Assembly (NCBI RefSeq): GCF_020497125.1
Contig: NC_059075.1
Coordinates: forward strand, 108,601,222 to 108,665,221
Reading direction: 5' to 3'
Origin: Mauremys mutica
Taxonomy: Eukaryota; Chordata; Testudines; Geoemydidae
DNA length: 64,000 bases
The notes beneath the pieces are model-generated. The model had not been told where the DNA came from and did no database searches. It saw only the letters and a list, made by a program, of their open reading frames with translations. The position numbers and the translations under genes are program-made. Positions 44,216 to 55,870 of this stretch are shown in pieces (the stretch's first letter is position 1; each line of letters starts with the position of its first letter).

Positions 44216-45077
44216 TCTTCCGGTTAAAGAGTTGAACTAGATTCAAGACCAAAAGTCATCAAATTTGCCAGCTGCTATGAATTGTCTATGCTGCAGCATC
44301 CAGCATCAAATGTCTATGAAAATTACACCAGAAACACTTCAATGCTCCATAGCACTTCATATAGATTGCTGTAACATGACTATATTATAACTAGCAGCTA
44401 TTCACTAGAGCGTTGTACTCTAAATCCTGCCTGGGAATGCGATAAAGTCAATATTTGTGTAGCACTCCCATTTGCACTTATGAAATAAGTCTTTCTAACA
44501 CTACAGGACACACAGAGAAAGCAGCTCATTTTATAAATCACCGCTCTGGTACAATGGCATTAATTTAGCAATTTTCCATGCATATGGGCCTATACTTGTG
44601 CTTAATGGCAAAAAAAAATAAAAGTCCAGGGAATATAAAAGTAATGTACAACCAGAAGTAGAAATAAAGGTTCAGTATTGGTGTTCCTGGTAGACAGATG
44701 CTGATCTATAAACAGGAGCGTTGTTTTAGAACTATAGAAGGCTTCATTTGCTTGAAGCGAAACATTTTCAGGTCATTGGCTTGTCCATGGGTAGCATGTA
44801 AAACATCCCAATTACAACTAGAGCTGGGCAACAATTTTTGACCAAAATGTCTTCAGGGAAAAATGCAGATACTGTGACACTGAGACATTTTGTGAATTCC
44901 TGTTGATTTCCCCAAATTCTTTTGCTGGGAGGTGGGGGAATTGAGAAAATCTGACACTTTCAAAATGAAACATTTTTTTATTTTCTTTATTCCAAATGAT
45001 TTTTTGTTTAGAAATTTTCTTTACAAAAGGACATTTTTAAAAGTTTTAAAATGCTTGAAATCAAATCCAATCTTTTG
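44216..45077. repeat. Unassigned sequence and an A/T-rich repeat patch
   Basis: About 44815-45060 begins 'aactagagctgggcaac' and is A/T-rich with 'gggaaaaatgc' and 'aaaatgaaacattttt' motifs; same family as 58741-58870 and 5800-6145. The first 600 bases show nothing I can name. Confidence 0.4.
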
Positions 45078-45823
45078 GTTTTGTGCAGTGTTGTTGTAGC
45101 CGCGTTGGTCCCAGGATGTGGGATATTAGACAGACAGGGTGGGTGAGGTAATATCTTTGATTGGGCCAACTTCTTCTGGTGAGAGAGACAAGATTTTGAG
45201 CTCCACCGAGTTCTTCTTCAGGTCTGGGAAAAGTTCTCAGGGCATGGCTACACTTGCAGATGTAGAGCACTTTGAGTTAAACCAGCCTTTGGAGAGCGCA
45301 GTGGGGAAAGCGCTGCAGTCCGTCCACACTGACAGCTGCAAGCACACTGGTGTGATCACATTTGCAGCACTTGCAGTGGCATTGGGAGCGGTGCATTGGG
45401 GCATTTGCAGCACTTGCAGTGGCATTGGGGCAGCTATCCCACAGAGCACTCTTCCCATTCTGGCGCTGTGGCTTTTGGGAAGGGGGCGGGAGGTGGGGCA
45501 TTCTGGGTCCTGTCTCAACACCCCGTGAGGCATCGCTTCACATCCCAGCAATCCCTCTGCTTCCGTCCACATTTGGCACCATCTTTCAACGTTTTTTGTG
45601 CTGCACGCTCTGTCTTCCCTTTCTGTCTGTGGGAATGGAGTCCGAATTGCTGAGGAATATGCTGATGAGTCAGTGGGTAAGGGTCGTAGTTTTCAGGGCT
45701 GGGTGGTGAAGCTACAGGTGTTGGAGGCAGCTGGTGACGATAAGAACCCGGATGTTGGGGGAAGTGGGTTGAAGGTGACATGGAGGCACAAGGGAAAGAC
45801 AAGGGCTGCGGGGGGCGGGCGCG

Positions 45824-47208
45824 TTAGTGCTCCGCCTGCATGGCTACAAGCGCCTGGATCGAGTCCGCTCGGCGCTCCATGATGCTTATCAGCCAATCCG
45901 TGCTTTGCTGCTGGAGCGCCACGCTTTTGTGCCAGCAATCCATATTCTGCTGGCGGATCCTCCTTTCACTTTCCCTCCACTCCTGCTCTTTTAGATTCTT
46001 ATTAAGTGACTGCTGCATTACTTCATGCAGCATGTCTTCTTTGCTTCTATGGGGCCTCTTCCTGATTCTTTGCAGCCTCTCAGCCGGTGATAACACGGAC
46101 GGCTGAGATCTCAAGGTTGCATCTGTAAAGGCAAAATGCAACATTTAACAGAGGCAGCATTGTTCACACCAGACAGTGCAATGATTCCCCTGTACTTAAG
46201 GGCAAGCACAGTCTACACAATAGCATAATTTTCCCATCCCAAAGCAAGCGCACATAACCCACAGGAGCCCCAAAATGTTGAGTAAGCACAGGGTCAAAGA
46301 GGACTGATCGTTTCACGGCCGTACTGTCCTCTGGGTTTCTGTGCCTTGGGGAGAGCCAGCAGCTGCAGGGGGCCCCTATACTGAACATTGTCCCCACATT
46401 TTCCACAGGAATTCATCCTGGAAGATATCTCGCTGCTGAGGGTGACCTGGGAAGCAAGGGAGGGTCTTCTACTGCAATGCAGCTTCTGCCCTGGCCCATA
46501 TGCAGCTTGCCTGTGTGCAGCAATGGTCCCCCCACCCCTCATGGCACAGTGGTGTGGACAAGTTAGCCTGACTGGGACAAGGACCACAGTGGCTCTCCCA
46601 AGAAACCTGTGCAAGCACATTGCCCAAGTTCTGGATGAGACCTTTGAAGAGATCACTGAGGCTGATTACTGCGATGTGAGAGAGCACATCAGTGCCCCAT
46701 TCTACATCTAGGCATGCATGCAGCCCTAACCCTCCTTGCCCCAAGTGCCCGCACCCAATAACTTCCTTCTCAAAATAAAAGCACTTACTGGGAACATCCT
46801 CTGGTGTTTGTCCTTCCCCAAGCACCAGCCGCTGCAACTGGCTACCTTCCTCCTGGCTTGAGAACAGCTCCTGGCTGCACGCATCCTCCACCTCAGCACC
46901 CTTGCTCCCATTTTCCTCCTCCTGCCTTGTTGAACTGGGCTCTGAAGTATCCATGGTGGTACTTGAAGTGGAGGTGGGGTCGCCCCAAGTATCACGTCCA
47001 GGTCTTTGTAGAAATTGTAGGTCACAAGGGCAGCACTGTAGTGGTGGTTTGTCTTGTGGGCTTTGCAGTAGGCATTCTGCAGCTCCTTCACTTTAACCCT
47101 GCACTGCAGTGTGTCCCAGGATTGGACAGCTTCCTCCCCACAAACACTGATGAGGTCCAGCACCTCGCCATTGCTCCATACTGGGGATCGCCTGGCACAT
47201 GGAGGCAT
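45824..47208 (-). pseudogene. Myb/SANT-like gene of the third Harbinger element (frameshifted)
   Basis: Exon 1 runs from the Met at 47208 to 46789, before a GTAAGT donor (46783-46788). Exon 2 runs from 46122, after a tgcctttacag acceptor, to the TAA at 45824-45826. The Myb/SANT part reads RSPVWSNGEVLDLISV, then LQCRVKVKELQNAY and YNFYKDLDVILG, about half identical to the inner element's protein. About 25-30 residues in the middle of the domain are deleted relative to it. A one-base loss near 46975-46982 shifts the frame before the acidic MDTSEPSS segment. Exon 2 encodes a basic start (LQRIRKRPHRSKED) and a coiled coil, as in the other elements. Confidence 0.8.
46275..46711 (+). CDS. Harbinger ORF3 homologue in the third element (donor mutated)
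   Basis: Exon 2 is 46409-46711, after the acceptor attttccacag, phase 0, 100 codons plus TAG. ATG 46275-46277 is followed by TTGAGTAAG, which looks like an ancestral GTGAGT donor with its first G changed to T. This matches the ATG-then-donor junction of the other two copies. By hand alignment about 39 of the first 78 exon-2 residues are identical to the outer copy: LLRxT, PGPYAAxLCxAM, WxGxVS and VALPRNL-like stretches. An unspliced frame is also open from 46388. It sits inside the Myb intron 46123-46788 on the opposite strand. If the donor is dead the gene may be silent; the coding exon is still open. Confidence 0.55.
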
Positions 47209-47960
47209 GGTCACCTGGAAAGATTTGCTGAGAGCACTCCACACCTGGCTGAGCAAACAGGAAGGGGATTTTCAAAATTCCCAGAGAATTTAAAGGGCGG
47301 GTCTGACGGTTGGTCACCTGAGGGCAGGGCAGTAGAGTTCAAACTGATGACCACAGTGGCTAGAAGAGGCATTGTGGGACACTTCTGGAGGCCGATCAGA
47401 GCGCATTAACAGACCAGGGCGTCCATCCTGGTGCCACGGCGCTCCAGCGGGGGCACATCAAACGTTATTCCACTCGCCGAGGTGGAGCACCAGGAGCACT
47501 CTAGCTGCAGAGTCAGAGCACTCTATGTGCCTTGCCAGTGTGGACGCGTCGTGAGTTAGAGCGCACTGGGCTGCTTTAACGCGCTCTAACTCACAAGTGT
47601 AGCCATGTCCTTAGTGTCACAGCTAAATACAAGGTGGAACAGATTGCTTAGCATAAGCAGTTAACACATTTCAAGAGACTATTCAAGGTGAAATTGCCTG
47701 TTGACACCCCTCCAATCATAGGGAGGAAATGGGGTGGGGTGGGGGAGAAGCAGCAAGTGGAGACTTAATCAATCCTCATCCTCAAAGGAAACCTGCACAA
47801 CACTTTTAAAAGATGAGCCTCTGAGCTTAAATCCAAAACATTGCTAGACACTAAAAATCATGGGCAGAAGAGAGACACTGGATTTATGGCTTATTACAAC
47901 AATCTGTAACCCACTAACAACCCCCCCTCCAGTTCCTCTCCCTCCCCTCAAACAGTAGTC

Positions 47961-49439
47961 AGGTTTGCCTTTAATGGATGAAAGCACCACTTGGGATTAA
48001 ACTCTTGTGATGGAGAGTTTTGCAAAACCATTGGCCAGATTCCAAAGCACAGACAGATTGCATCAGTGTTGCACCTACAGCTGTGGATAAACAGGGAAGA
48101 AGCTTTGGAATTACTCATGACCACCTTAGAATAATTGCAGAAACCAGAGCATACATTTAGGAGGGTTTTTTAATATTATCTCTCTCTGAGCGAGAGTAAT
48201 TTGAATCAAATGTAATTAATCAAAGGGTGGTGATAGCTCCTAACTCTTACACAATAAGGCTCTTCAAGGCAGGAATATTCCAGTTTCTAAATCTCTTCTG
48301 AAACTCAGGGGGAAAAACCAAACATGCTAAATGATCAGGTATGATTTAAAACAACCCAGTTGCAGCTGTCCAAGGCAGAATGAAATTGTGGCAGGGTGCA
48401 GGGCTCTGCCTGGGCCATGTGAACAAAGGGTTAACATTGGCTCAGTTCCCCTTCCTCCCCCGCAATGCCCCTTTGCACAGTTGCTCAGGAGAAGGACTAT
48501 AAACTGAGGAGAGAGGGATAAGATAATACCTGTGGAGAAGCTGGGTTCTGCACTGCCTGGTATAAGCCTATGCTGAACCCTGTTTTTGTCCTTTTTCTCT
48601 TGGATTTAAATTTCTGCTTTTAAGCATCCTTTTAGGAAAATCTTTCCTGACTGCATCTGTGCTTGGGTTCAGCTGATTCCACCTCTCAGAGAAATCTATT
48701 AATTTCAGTTATTCATTGTCCTGGTATTAATATTCATGCCCTGCTAGATGGGACTTTCTGCCACATGCAGCTGTGTAATTATCTATGAGTAATGGTATTT
48801 GCTAAGGCTTTGGGAAGAAAATCATTTTATGTCTAGCTGTTAATCCAATAATAATATGCCACTTTCTAGCCCTAGATCTCCAAGCATTTCACCACCATGT
48901 ATGAATGAAGACACCCAGCACCCTTTGGGGGCATGTTAGTATTTTTAATCTGAAATTCTCAGAAGGAAAAATTGACACTTCTGAAAATTTTACCCTAAAT
49001 CTCTTTGTTTCAAAGACCCATTTTCAAAAGTATCCAAGTCACATAGGTGCATTTGGAAAATGGGACCTAGGTTCTTCTGAAAATTGTACCCTTAATGATC
49101 AAGGTCACAAAGGAAGCCAATATGGTAGAGTCAGGAGTAAAATGCACATCCTTTGACACCCAGAATCACAAGACTCTCAATCCTTTCTTATAAGCTCTAT
49201 ATTTGCCTGTGGCCCTGATCCTGTGTGCTGCAACATGCATGCAAATCTGTGAAGGATCCCACTGAAGTCAATAGGGCCCTGCAGAGATGAGGGGATCTGT
49301 CCATGCTGGGCTTTTTGCAGGACTGGAGCCTGTGAAAGTGTAACCCACTACTTGGTATGCATTGTGTGTCCCCCGCTCTGTGCCTAATCAATAGAGGATG
49401 TGAATCTGTTACAGTTCCTACCTACAGCACCAGGTTCCT
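47961..49439. other. Unassigned sequence
   Basis: About 48930-49080 ('cattttcaaaagtatccaagtcacataggtgcatttggaaaatgggacctagg') resembles the palindromic 'taggtgc' repeat at 29086. The rest has no recognisable content. Confidence 0.35.
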
Positions 49440-50625
49440 GAGCTATAGAGATTCATTCCGTCATCCTTCAGCATGGTAACAAGCTTTGTGAATGGGGAGA
49501 AGTGATAGATGTGGTAAATCTTGACTTTAGTAAGGCTTAGTTTTGATACTGTTTCACATGATCTTCTCATAAACAAACTAGGGACATACAACCTAGATGG
49601 AGGTACTATAAGGTGGGTGCATAACTGGTTGGAGAACCATTCTGAGAGAGTAGTTATCAGTGGTTCATAGTCAAGCCGGAAGGGCATATCAAGCGGGGTC
49701 CCACAAGGACCAGTTCTGGGTCTGGTTCTGTTCAGTATCTTCATCAGTGATTTAGATCATGACAGAGAGAGTACACTTATAAAGTTTGCAGACAATACTA
49801 AGCTGAGAGGGGTTGCAAATGCTTTAGAGGATAGGATGAAAATTCAAAATCTGAGGTAAATAAGATGAAAGTCAATAAGGACAAATGCAAAGTACTCCAC
49901 TTAGGAAGGAACAATCAGTTGCACACATACATAATGAGAAATTATTGCCTAGGAAGGAGTACTACGGAAAGGGATCTGGAGGTCATCGTGGCTCACAAGC
50001 TAAATACAAGTCAACAGTGTAACTCTGTTGTAAAAAAGCAAACATCCCAGAATGATGTTTGCTTTTTTGCATCAGCAGGAGTGTTGTAAACAAGACACAA
50101 GAAATAATTCTTCCGCTCTACTCCACGCTGATTAGGCCTCAGCTGGCGTATTGTGTCCAGTTCTGGGTCCTACATTTCAGGAAAGATGTGGACAAATTGG
50201 AGAAAGTCCAGAGAAGAGCAACAAAAATGGTTAAAAGTCTAGAAAACATGACCTATGAGGGAAGATTGGAAAAACTGGGCTTGTTTGGTCTGGAGAAGAG
50301 AAGACTGAGAGGGGACATAACAGTTTTCAAGTACATAAAAGGTTCTCCTTAACCTCTGAGGATAGGAAAAGAAACAATGATCTTAAATTGCAGCAAGGGC
50401 AGTTTAGGTTGGACATTAGGAAAAATTTCTTAATTATCAGGGTGATTAAATACTGGAATAAATTGCCTAGAGAGGTTGTGGAATCCCCATCATTGGAGAG
50501 CTTTAAGAGCAGGTTAGCCAGACACCTGTCAGGGTTGGTCTAGATAATACTTAATCCTCCCATGAGTGCAGGGGATTGGACTAGATGACCTCTTGAGGTG
50601 CCTTCCAGTCCTACAACTCTGATTC
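49440..50625 (+). mobile_element. CR1 LINE relic with intact 3' end
   Basis: Broken frames show SGVPQGPVLGLVLF (about 49694-49735), the reverse transcriptase turn, then KFADNTKL (about 49778-49805), in which the second catalytic Asp is mutated to Asn. Later QLAYCVQFW (50145-50170) and the C-terminal 'GLEKRRLRGD' block (50290-50320) are clear. The 3' end 'ggactagatgacctcttgaggtgccttccagtcctacaactctgattct' is the CR1 terminus. Frames are disrupted, so it is inactive. Confidence 0.85.
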
Positions 50626-51327
50626 TCCTTGCTCCAGAGGTTCCTAGACATGACCAAGATAGTGGTTTCTTATCCCATGCTCATTGCTGTCATAGCTGGG
50701 ATCATTGTTACTAGAGATACCACAACTTGTTGCAGATCTAATTAATCAAGAATTGTTGCTATTTAAAATGGAAAGAGATGAGTCTCCCCTAATCCGGAAT
50801 TCACAATGGCTGGTCATGGATTACATTCACTTTGGCCTAGATCCTTAAAGGTATTTAGGTGCCTAACTCCCATTGAGTTGTAGGTATAAATACCTTTTAG
50901 GATCTGGGCCTTTGTGCCTTCAATAGAAAGAACTTTTAAAAGGCATCTCAGCTAAGACAATGGACCAAATTCAGGGTGAGTTTGTTGAACCCGACTAGAC
51001 GGAGTCTAGGGTTGTATAATTCACACCTTCTTCCAGCCCCCTTCAGTGTTCATTTTATATCAAGTTAGACTCCATCTAAATTCACTTAGGTTTAGGCACA
51101 CACCCACTTTCCAACCTGTAATTTCCATCCCAACCCCACCCTTACATCCCGCCTGTGGCCAGGAGAGAACATGTAGCAAGAAAAGCAGTGAACTAGAGTG
51201 AATAAAAATGTGAGTAGTTAAAAGAGGCCACTCCTTGCAGCTCCATCTGGCACCTGTGCATGTATTCCCGCACACTGGGGTGTGGGAGCAGGTAGGTCTA
51301 AGGGAATTGGAGTGTCAGGGTGTCTTA
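50626..51327. other. Unassigned sequence with a hairpin repeat
   Basis: Contains the palindromic element 50834-50910. The rest is unassigned. Confidence 0.35.
50834..50910. repeat. Short palindromic repeat (GGCCTAGATCC ... GGATCTGGGCC)
   Basis: 'ggcctagatccttaaaggtatttagg' pairs with 'aaataccttttaggatctgggcc', with 'gcctaactcccattgagttgtagg' as an imperfect inner hairpin. Confidence 0.65.
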
Positions 51328-51628
51328 GGCTATGGCTACGCTGGGAGCTAGAGCGGTGACTCCCTGCTCAGGTAGATATACTCCTGCTAGCTCGCATTGC
51401 GTTAACACACTAACAGGAGTAGCATAGCCAGGGCAGCAGCGAGCGGCTGCACAGGGTAGCCGTGCCAAGTACATACCCATGCGATCTAGGCAGGTTTGTA
51501 CTCAGCACAGCTAGCCCGTGCCGCCACCCACTGCTGCCCATGCTACCATAGCGGCACTACTGTTTTTAACATGCTAGCTCAATGAGAGCTGGTGCAAATC
51601 TATGTGAGTTTCCAAGCGTAACATACCC
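51328..51628. mobile_element. Harbinger-type MITE
   Basis: Starts GGCTATGGCTACGCTGGG, ends GGGTATGTTACGCTTGG (reverse complement), with perfect TTA duplications at 51325-51327 and 51629-51631. Confidence 0.8.
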
Positions 51629-51660
51629 TTAGTGGGATACGGCGTCTTGCTCATACTACC

Positions 51661-51785
51661 TAGGGTGACCAGACATCCTGTTTTAAAGGGACAGTCCCGT
51701 ATTTAAACCCTCCTGCAGGTGTCCCGACTTTTTCTTAAAAATGGACAAATTGTCCCATATTTTCTGTCTCCCGCCCCCCCCCCCC
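51661..51785. mobile_element. hAT-type MITE (TAGGGTGACCAG family), truncated copy 3
   Basis: Left end TAGGGTGACCAGACATCCTG is intact. The interior is diverged, and the right end is lost in a C-run at about 51773-51785. Confidence 0.65.
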
Positions 51786-52439
51786 AATCAGTACTGCCCG
51801 GGTCCCTGCTCGCCAGCCGCCCACCCACCAGCAGTGAGTGGGGGGGTCCAGTGGCCGACGATCGGGGTGGGTGTGTAAGGCTGGTAGTGAGATGAAGATG
51901 CAGGGGCGTAGGGCCAGCCACTCCCCCTGCTGGTCCGTCAGCACAGCCCCGCTGCATGCCAGCTCTTGGCCAGCAGGGTCCCACCTCCCTTCCCATTTCC
52001 GTCGTGCTGGCTGCTTGCTGCAAGGTGTGGTGGCTGGTGAGTGCAGGCAGGCATCAGGCGGCAGCCAGTTACTTCACCTCTTCTGCCCACCCATTGGCCC
52101 TTTATGTGCTCCCCCTCTCGCTGTCCTGTCCCTGCTTTTCCCCTTCACCCCTCCAACCCTGCTGCTCCTCCGTATCCCCCCTGACGGAGCGCATCCCACT
52201 CCCAGCGCTGTGCAGGGAACCAGGTGCTGGTCAGAGCACTGAGCTCACCAACAGCCTGGCCGGCAGGCTCCTTCCTTCCCCCACTGCCTCTGGTCTGGGC
52301 TTGGGAAAGCCCAAGAAGACCCAACGGCCTGGGGCACTGGCCAGGAAGAGCCGAGCCCTGCATGTGCCAAAGCCCCGCAGAGCACTGACATAGGGAAGTC
52401 TGTCCGCCTCTCAGCTAAGCTCTGGTGTGGCAGGAGGGT
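51786..52439. other. Unassigned GC-rich sequence
   Basis: Overlapping open frames on both strands, but none has a recognisable domain. Confidence 0.35.
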
Positions 52440-53522
52440 AGTGGGGGAAGCGATTTCCAGCCTGTTCACGCCCCGACCCTGCAGGCTCCACAGCAGCTCC
52501 CAGGCAGAGGCTTGGCACCCTCTTCACCTGCTTCAGGAGGCTGGGTTACGTTGGTAACCAGCAGCAGCCTGGGCCGGGGGTGGGGGAAGAGCTCTGCAAA
52601 GACATGGCCCAAAGGATCTCACCCTGGTTCCCACCAGCCCCGTTACTCTTTGCATTGTGATACCAACAGCCCTTCAAGCCCTTAGTCTTCCTGAGTTCGT
52701 AACCCCAGACACTCGGACCATTCTTCCCCAAAGGTGACCTCAGCCCCTCAGTTATCAGCTTCCTCTGGCATACACACTCCACACGGCTTGCACCCCAGAG
52801 ACCTGCCTGGGATAAAATAATTATTTAATAGAAAAATCAAAGTAAGGGAAAGCAAATATATGCCAGTTACATAGAAAATACAAATTACGACACAACCTCA
52901 GGCTTTACACTTTCATATTAGATAAAATCCCTTTTCTAATAATAGTTACTGATTTGCCTATGACAGTTTCCTAGCACACCCCCTAGCTAAAGGAGAGATC
53001 CAGGGTTGACAGACAACCTCCTCCCTCGAGACTCTCCTCCATTTAAAAAAAAACCTCACTTCCAAGCCTGCTTTTAAAAGATTTTTTCCTTTTAGACTCA
53101 TGGTTAGTCAGAGCAGGATGTTCAAGAGCTGGGATGTTCTTCACAATTTGGAGTTGTCTCAATGTCTTTCGATTAACTCTAATGGTCCATCATTGTCTTT
53201 TCCTAGGCTGGCAAATGGGTAGTTACTTCATGCCAATTTCGTATTCGGGACGTGCTTTTCCCTGCTTGACTGCTCACCACCCTGCACTCCAGATTGTGAG
53301 CACTGTTTTCTATGTACACAAATACATAATTCATAACCAGTGTGTGTACATATTTCATAATGACCATCCAGTTCAGAACATTACAAGCTTTCATAAAAGA
53401 CCTTACTCAATATATTTTTGTAGTACAATAATACAGTATGAAATCAGTTGGTTTAACTGCTTATTTCTGGCAGTTCTCCCCATTGGGTCTCCCCTTGGGG
53501 TGTCTGGACCCTGATTGTCACA
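52440..53522 (-). mobile_element. Putative solo LTR, antisense
   Basis: On the minus strand it would start TGTGACAATCAGGGTCCAGACACC (53522 downward), an LTR-like TGTGAC start. The interior is A/T-rich around 52800-53120. The other edge is uncertain. Confidence 0.4.
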
Positions 53523-54559
53523 CCCTGTTATGGACTGGTCTGCTGTCACAGTGTGATTGAGCCCTTTAAGGGGAGTCAGGGACTGGTCTACCTGTGATAG
53601 ACTTCTTTAAAGAGAAGAGGCCCATCTTCACCCACCTGTAAGTAATTAATTGCCTAGGTGGCTGGTTGGCAGCTAATTGGCTACCGAGTACTTGAACCTG
53701 ATTAAGGACTACCACAGCATACTTAGAGGGAGGTGCTTCTAGACAGAGGTGTTCCTAAGGACTAAAGCAGGACAACTTTCGAGGAGAGGGACCTCCCAGA
53801 TAGCTATTGCAAGAGGCCTAATCTGCAAGGAGCTCCATGCTGCCTGGAGAAGAGCTGCAGTCTGTGGGAAGGCCCTGGCTCCAGGGAAGGAATGCCTTGG
53901 GGGCCATTTTGGGTAGTGTGTTGTGGATCAAGGGCCTGATTGTGAGACTAACTTCAGGTGGAGTCTGCCTAGGTGAAGGTCTGTCTTGTATTTCTGTTGA
54001 GCTTTCTATTAATAAGTAAGACCCTCTGAAGAGGGGTGCTGTTTAATACATGAAAATCTGGCTGATCTTACTGATGACCCAATTGGGGAACCTAAGACAG
54101 GGTGGACCCACAGCAGGTGGGGATAACATGTGTCTTTTACACTTGCCCACAGAGACTGTTTCCTCCTAACCCCTTAGATGTTGAAGAGTGATGGTTGATA
54201 TCTGTTCCAATGCTGCCTCCCTGTCCCTGCCCCGATCCTGCTGGGTTTTGCTTAGTCAGTAGTGCCCGTGGCCTGTTCCCCCACCTGGATAAAAGGGTGT
54301 GAAGGTATACCCTTTGGGCAGAGAGTTAAGGTGTGAGCTAGACGGGAGGAGGTGAAGTAAGGTACAGTTTAGTATTCTGATGGGGGTGATGGCTTTTGGT
54401 GGGGCCTTGCATAGGTTTACTTTGGAAGTTTCTTTTTGTTTATAAAGCAGATTCCCGAAAGGATGCCAACTGTTCTTGGAGCAGTCTCTCTAGAGGTCCT
54501 AACTGGTCTCCCTCTGTTCATCTCAAATTAGCCCAATCCATTAATTTAATCTAAAATGA
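53523..54559. other. Unassigned sequence, possibly a further LTR
   Basis: 53550-54130 begins 'tgtgattgagccctttaagggg' and has no coding signal. An LTR is possible, but no end pair or duplication was found. Confidence 0.35.
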
Positions 54560-54830
54560 GTCAATCAGCCTTTAAACTCCAGGGGTTTCAGTCTTCCTTT
54601 GTCTGTCTGTTTCCTAGGAACAGCCTAGCATGGGGCCCCTCCACTATCCCAGGCCTTTCTGCCTCCCCATCTCACTCTGTTACCCTTCCTTTATACCTGG
54701 ACTTGTTTCCTTAGTAGCCCAGCTGTGAGTGTATGCCTCCGTAATCAGCAGTTCTGGCAGCTGTGCTAGGCTGGGGTCAGCCTAGTTGCCTTAAATTGGG
54801 AAGACTCTGTGCCCATTAGAGGGTGACTTT
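54560..54830. repeat. LTR-like repeat fragment (family of 26160-26765)
   Basis: Shares ordered blocks with 26160-26765, as described there. Confidence 0.4.
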
Positions 54831-54940
54831 ATTTAGACTCAGTGTAGTTTTGTTTGGACGGGGGTAAGGATGCTGCCGGCCTGCCTGTCTGTCTCTATGC
54901 AGCAGACCCATGGGGCTCTGCTGCGACTGTGGGAGGATGA

Positions 54941-55331
54941 ATGAGCAGGATTTGCCCTGAATTAGGAGACTTTTTCAGACTGTCTCTGCAAAAGAGATGC
55001 AAGGGGGAAATTAAAATCCTAATGGAACAGCAGGGAGGAGAGCAGCAGCAAGCTCAAACAGCAGTTCTTTGGTACCATGGAGATCCTTCTCCAGTCCAGG
55101 AAGGAACATTGGAGGCAACAATGTGTGAATCTGGGGCACTTTCCAAGCTGCCTGGAAGTCCCACCACATCTGTAGCCAAAATGGGGCAGGAAGATAATCC
55201 AGAGGCATATCTGGTTATGTCTGAATGGGTGGCTACTGCAGCTCAATGGGAGGAGGAGTCCCAGCCAATCCAGTTATCTCTGTGCCCAATGAAGAAGAGA
55301 CAAGCAACGTATCACCTCCTGGGTGAGGAGG
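54941..55331 (+). pseudogene. Gag/SCAN-like ORF relic, cut by a solo LTR
   Basis: The frame has a Gln-rich stretch (LMEQQGGEQQQAQ, residues about 28-40) and then a segment at about 80-130 (KMGQEDNPEAYLVMSEWVA, LCPMKKRQATYHL). That segment matches the pattern 'k.t..DdpEAyL..FErvA.aa.W ... l.pyLtGkAq.Ay..L', known from Gag proteins of Gmr1-type Ty3/Gypsy elements and from SCAN domains. The frame ends at GEE and takes its stop codon from the first bases of the LTR at 55332. After the LTR (56421 on) the reading resumes as AAQLRL before another stop. A retrotransposon relic is more likely than a host SCAN gene because no zinc fingers or neighbours are seen. Confidence 0.55.
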
Positions 55332-55864
55332 TGTGACGAAGTGGGGGATTGTCTTGTTTTTTCCAATGGTTTGCATGCAGAGGGGGTGGGACTCAGTTTC
55401 CCTGGGTGTTTCTGGTTTAATGAGGTGATGGGGGAAAGGAAGTTGTTACAGAGGACCAGCAAGGGAACTTGGGACCCCAGCCAATGGCCTGGATAAGGGA
55501 TACCCCAGTGACTGGTGACCTGGAGGCCCAGCTTAGGAATTGCAGCTGGTTCGGGCCAGTGGGAGGACAATGAGCTGTAAAGAGGACCCCAGTGACCTAG
55601 CCAGCTGGTTCCAGCCAGAGGGGGCCAGAGGACAGAAGAGAGGAGAAGAGGCCCAGGCGACCCTGTTTACCTGGAGAGAAGACAATGGACAGAGGTGGGG
55701 CTTCGGGGAGATGATATCAGATGTCCAGCTGGGAAGCAGCGGGCTCAGGGCTGGAGAGGGAGATCAGGCAGAGCCCACCTGGATGCAGGGGAGACTTGGA
55801 TATGCTGTGCTGAGGGAGGCCAGGTCTGAGGGCCCTGAGTTTCCTATGCTGTGTTCAAATGCTC

Positions 55865-55870
55865 AATAAA
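55865..55870 (+). terminator. AATAAA in solo LTR
   Basis: Located about 530 bases from the LTR start, followed by a GT-rich stretch, as expected for the R region. Confidence 0.5.

Larger units (their letters stand above)
45240..47610 (-). mobile_element. Third Harbinger element: diverged, lacks a transposase
   Basis: Ends GGGCATGGCTACACTTG and GGACATGGCTACACTTG (reverse complement of right end), flanked by TCA (45237-45239) and TTA (47611-47613). Carries a Myb/SANT-like gene (-) with an antisense ORF3 (+) in its intron, as in the two elements near 13-21 kb. No DDE domain is found, so it is a deletion derivative. A 43-bp tandem duplication ('tttgcagcacttgcagtggcattggg') sits at 45361-45446. 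Confidence 0.85.
45078..47960 (-). mobile_element. Penelope-like relic split by a Harbinger element
   Basis: 45078-45239 ('gttgttgtagccgcgttggtccc ... gaggtaatatctttgattgggccaacttct') and 47611-47960 ('gtgtcacagctaaatacaaggtggaacagattgc ... tgttgacacccctcc') are two halves of one repeat. The left half has, on the minus strand, CTGAAGA (45215-45221) with a following stem and a decayed GAAA (now AAAA), a degenerate hammerhead-like core. The right half appears to run into the element body; no intact coding sequence remains. Family from memory of this repeat type. Confidence 0.5.

Noticed and set aside
45139..45528. Plus-strand frame across the Penelope/Harbinger junction
   Set aside because: It crosses the insertion boundary at 45240 and reads a tandem duplication; not a gene.
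47401..47610. Possible CpG-rich promoter at the right end of the third Harbinger
   Set aside because: The sequence is the element's subterminal region with 'gcgctctaactcac' repeats; nothing shows promoter function beyond location.
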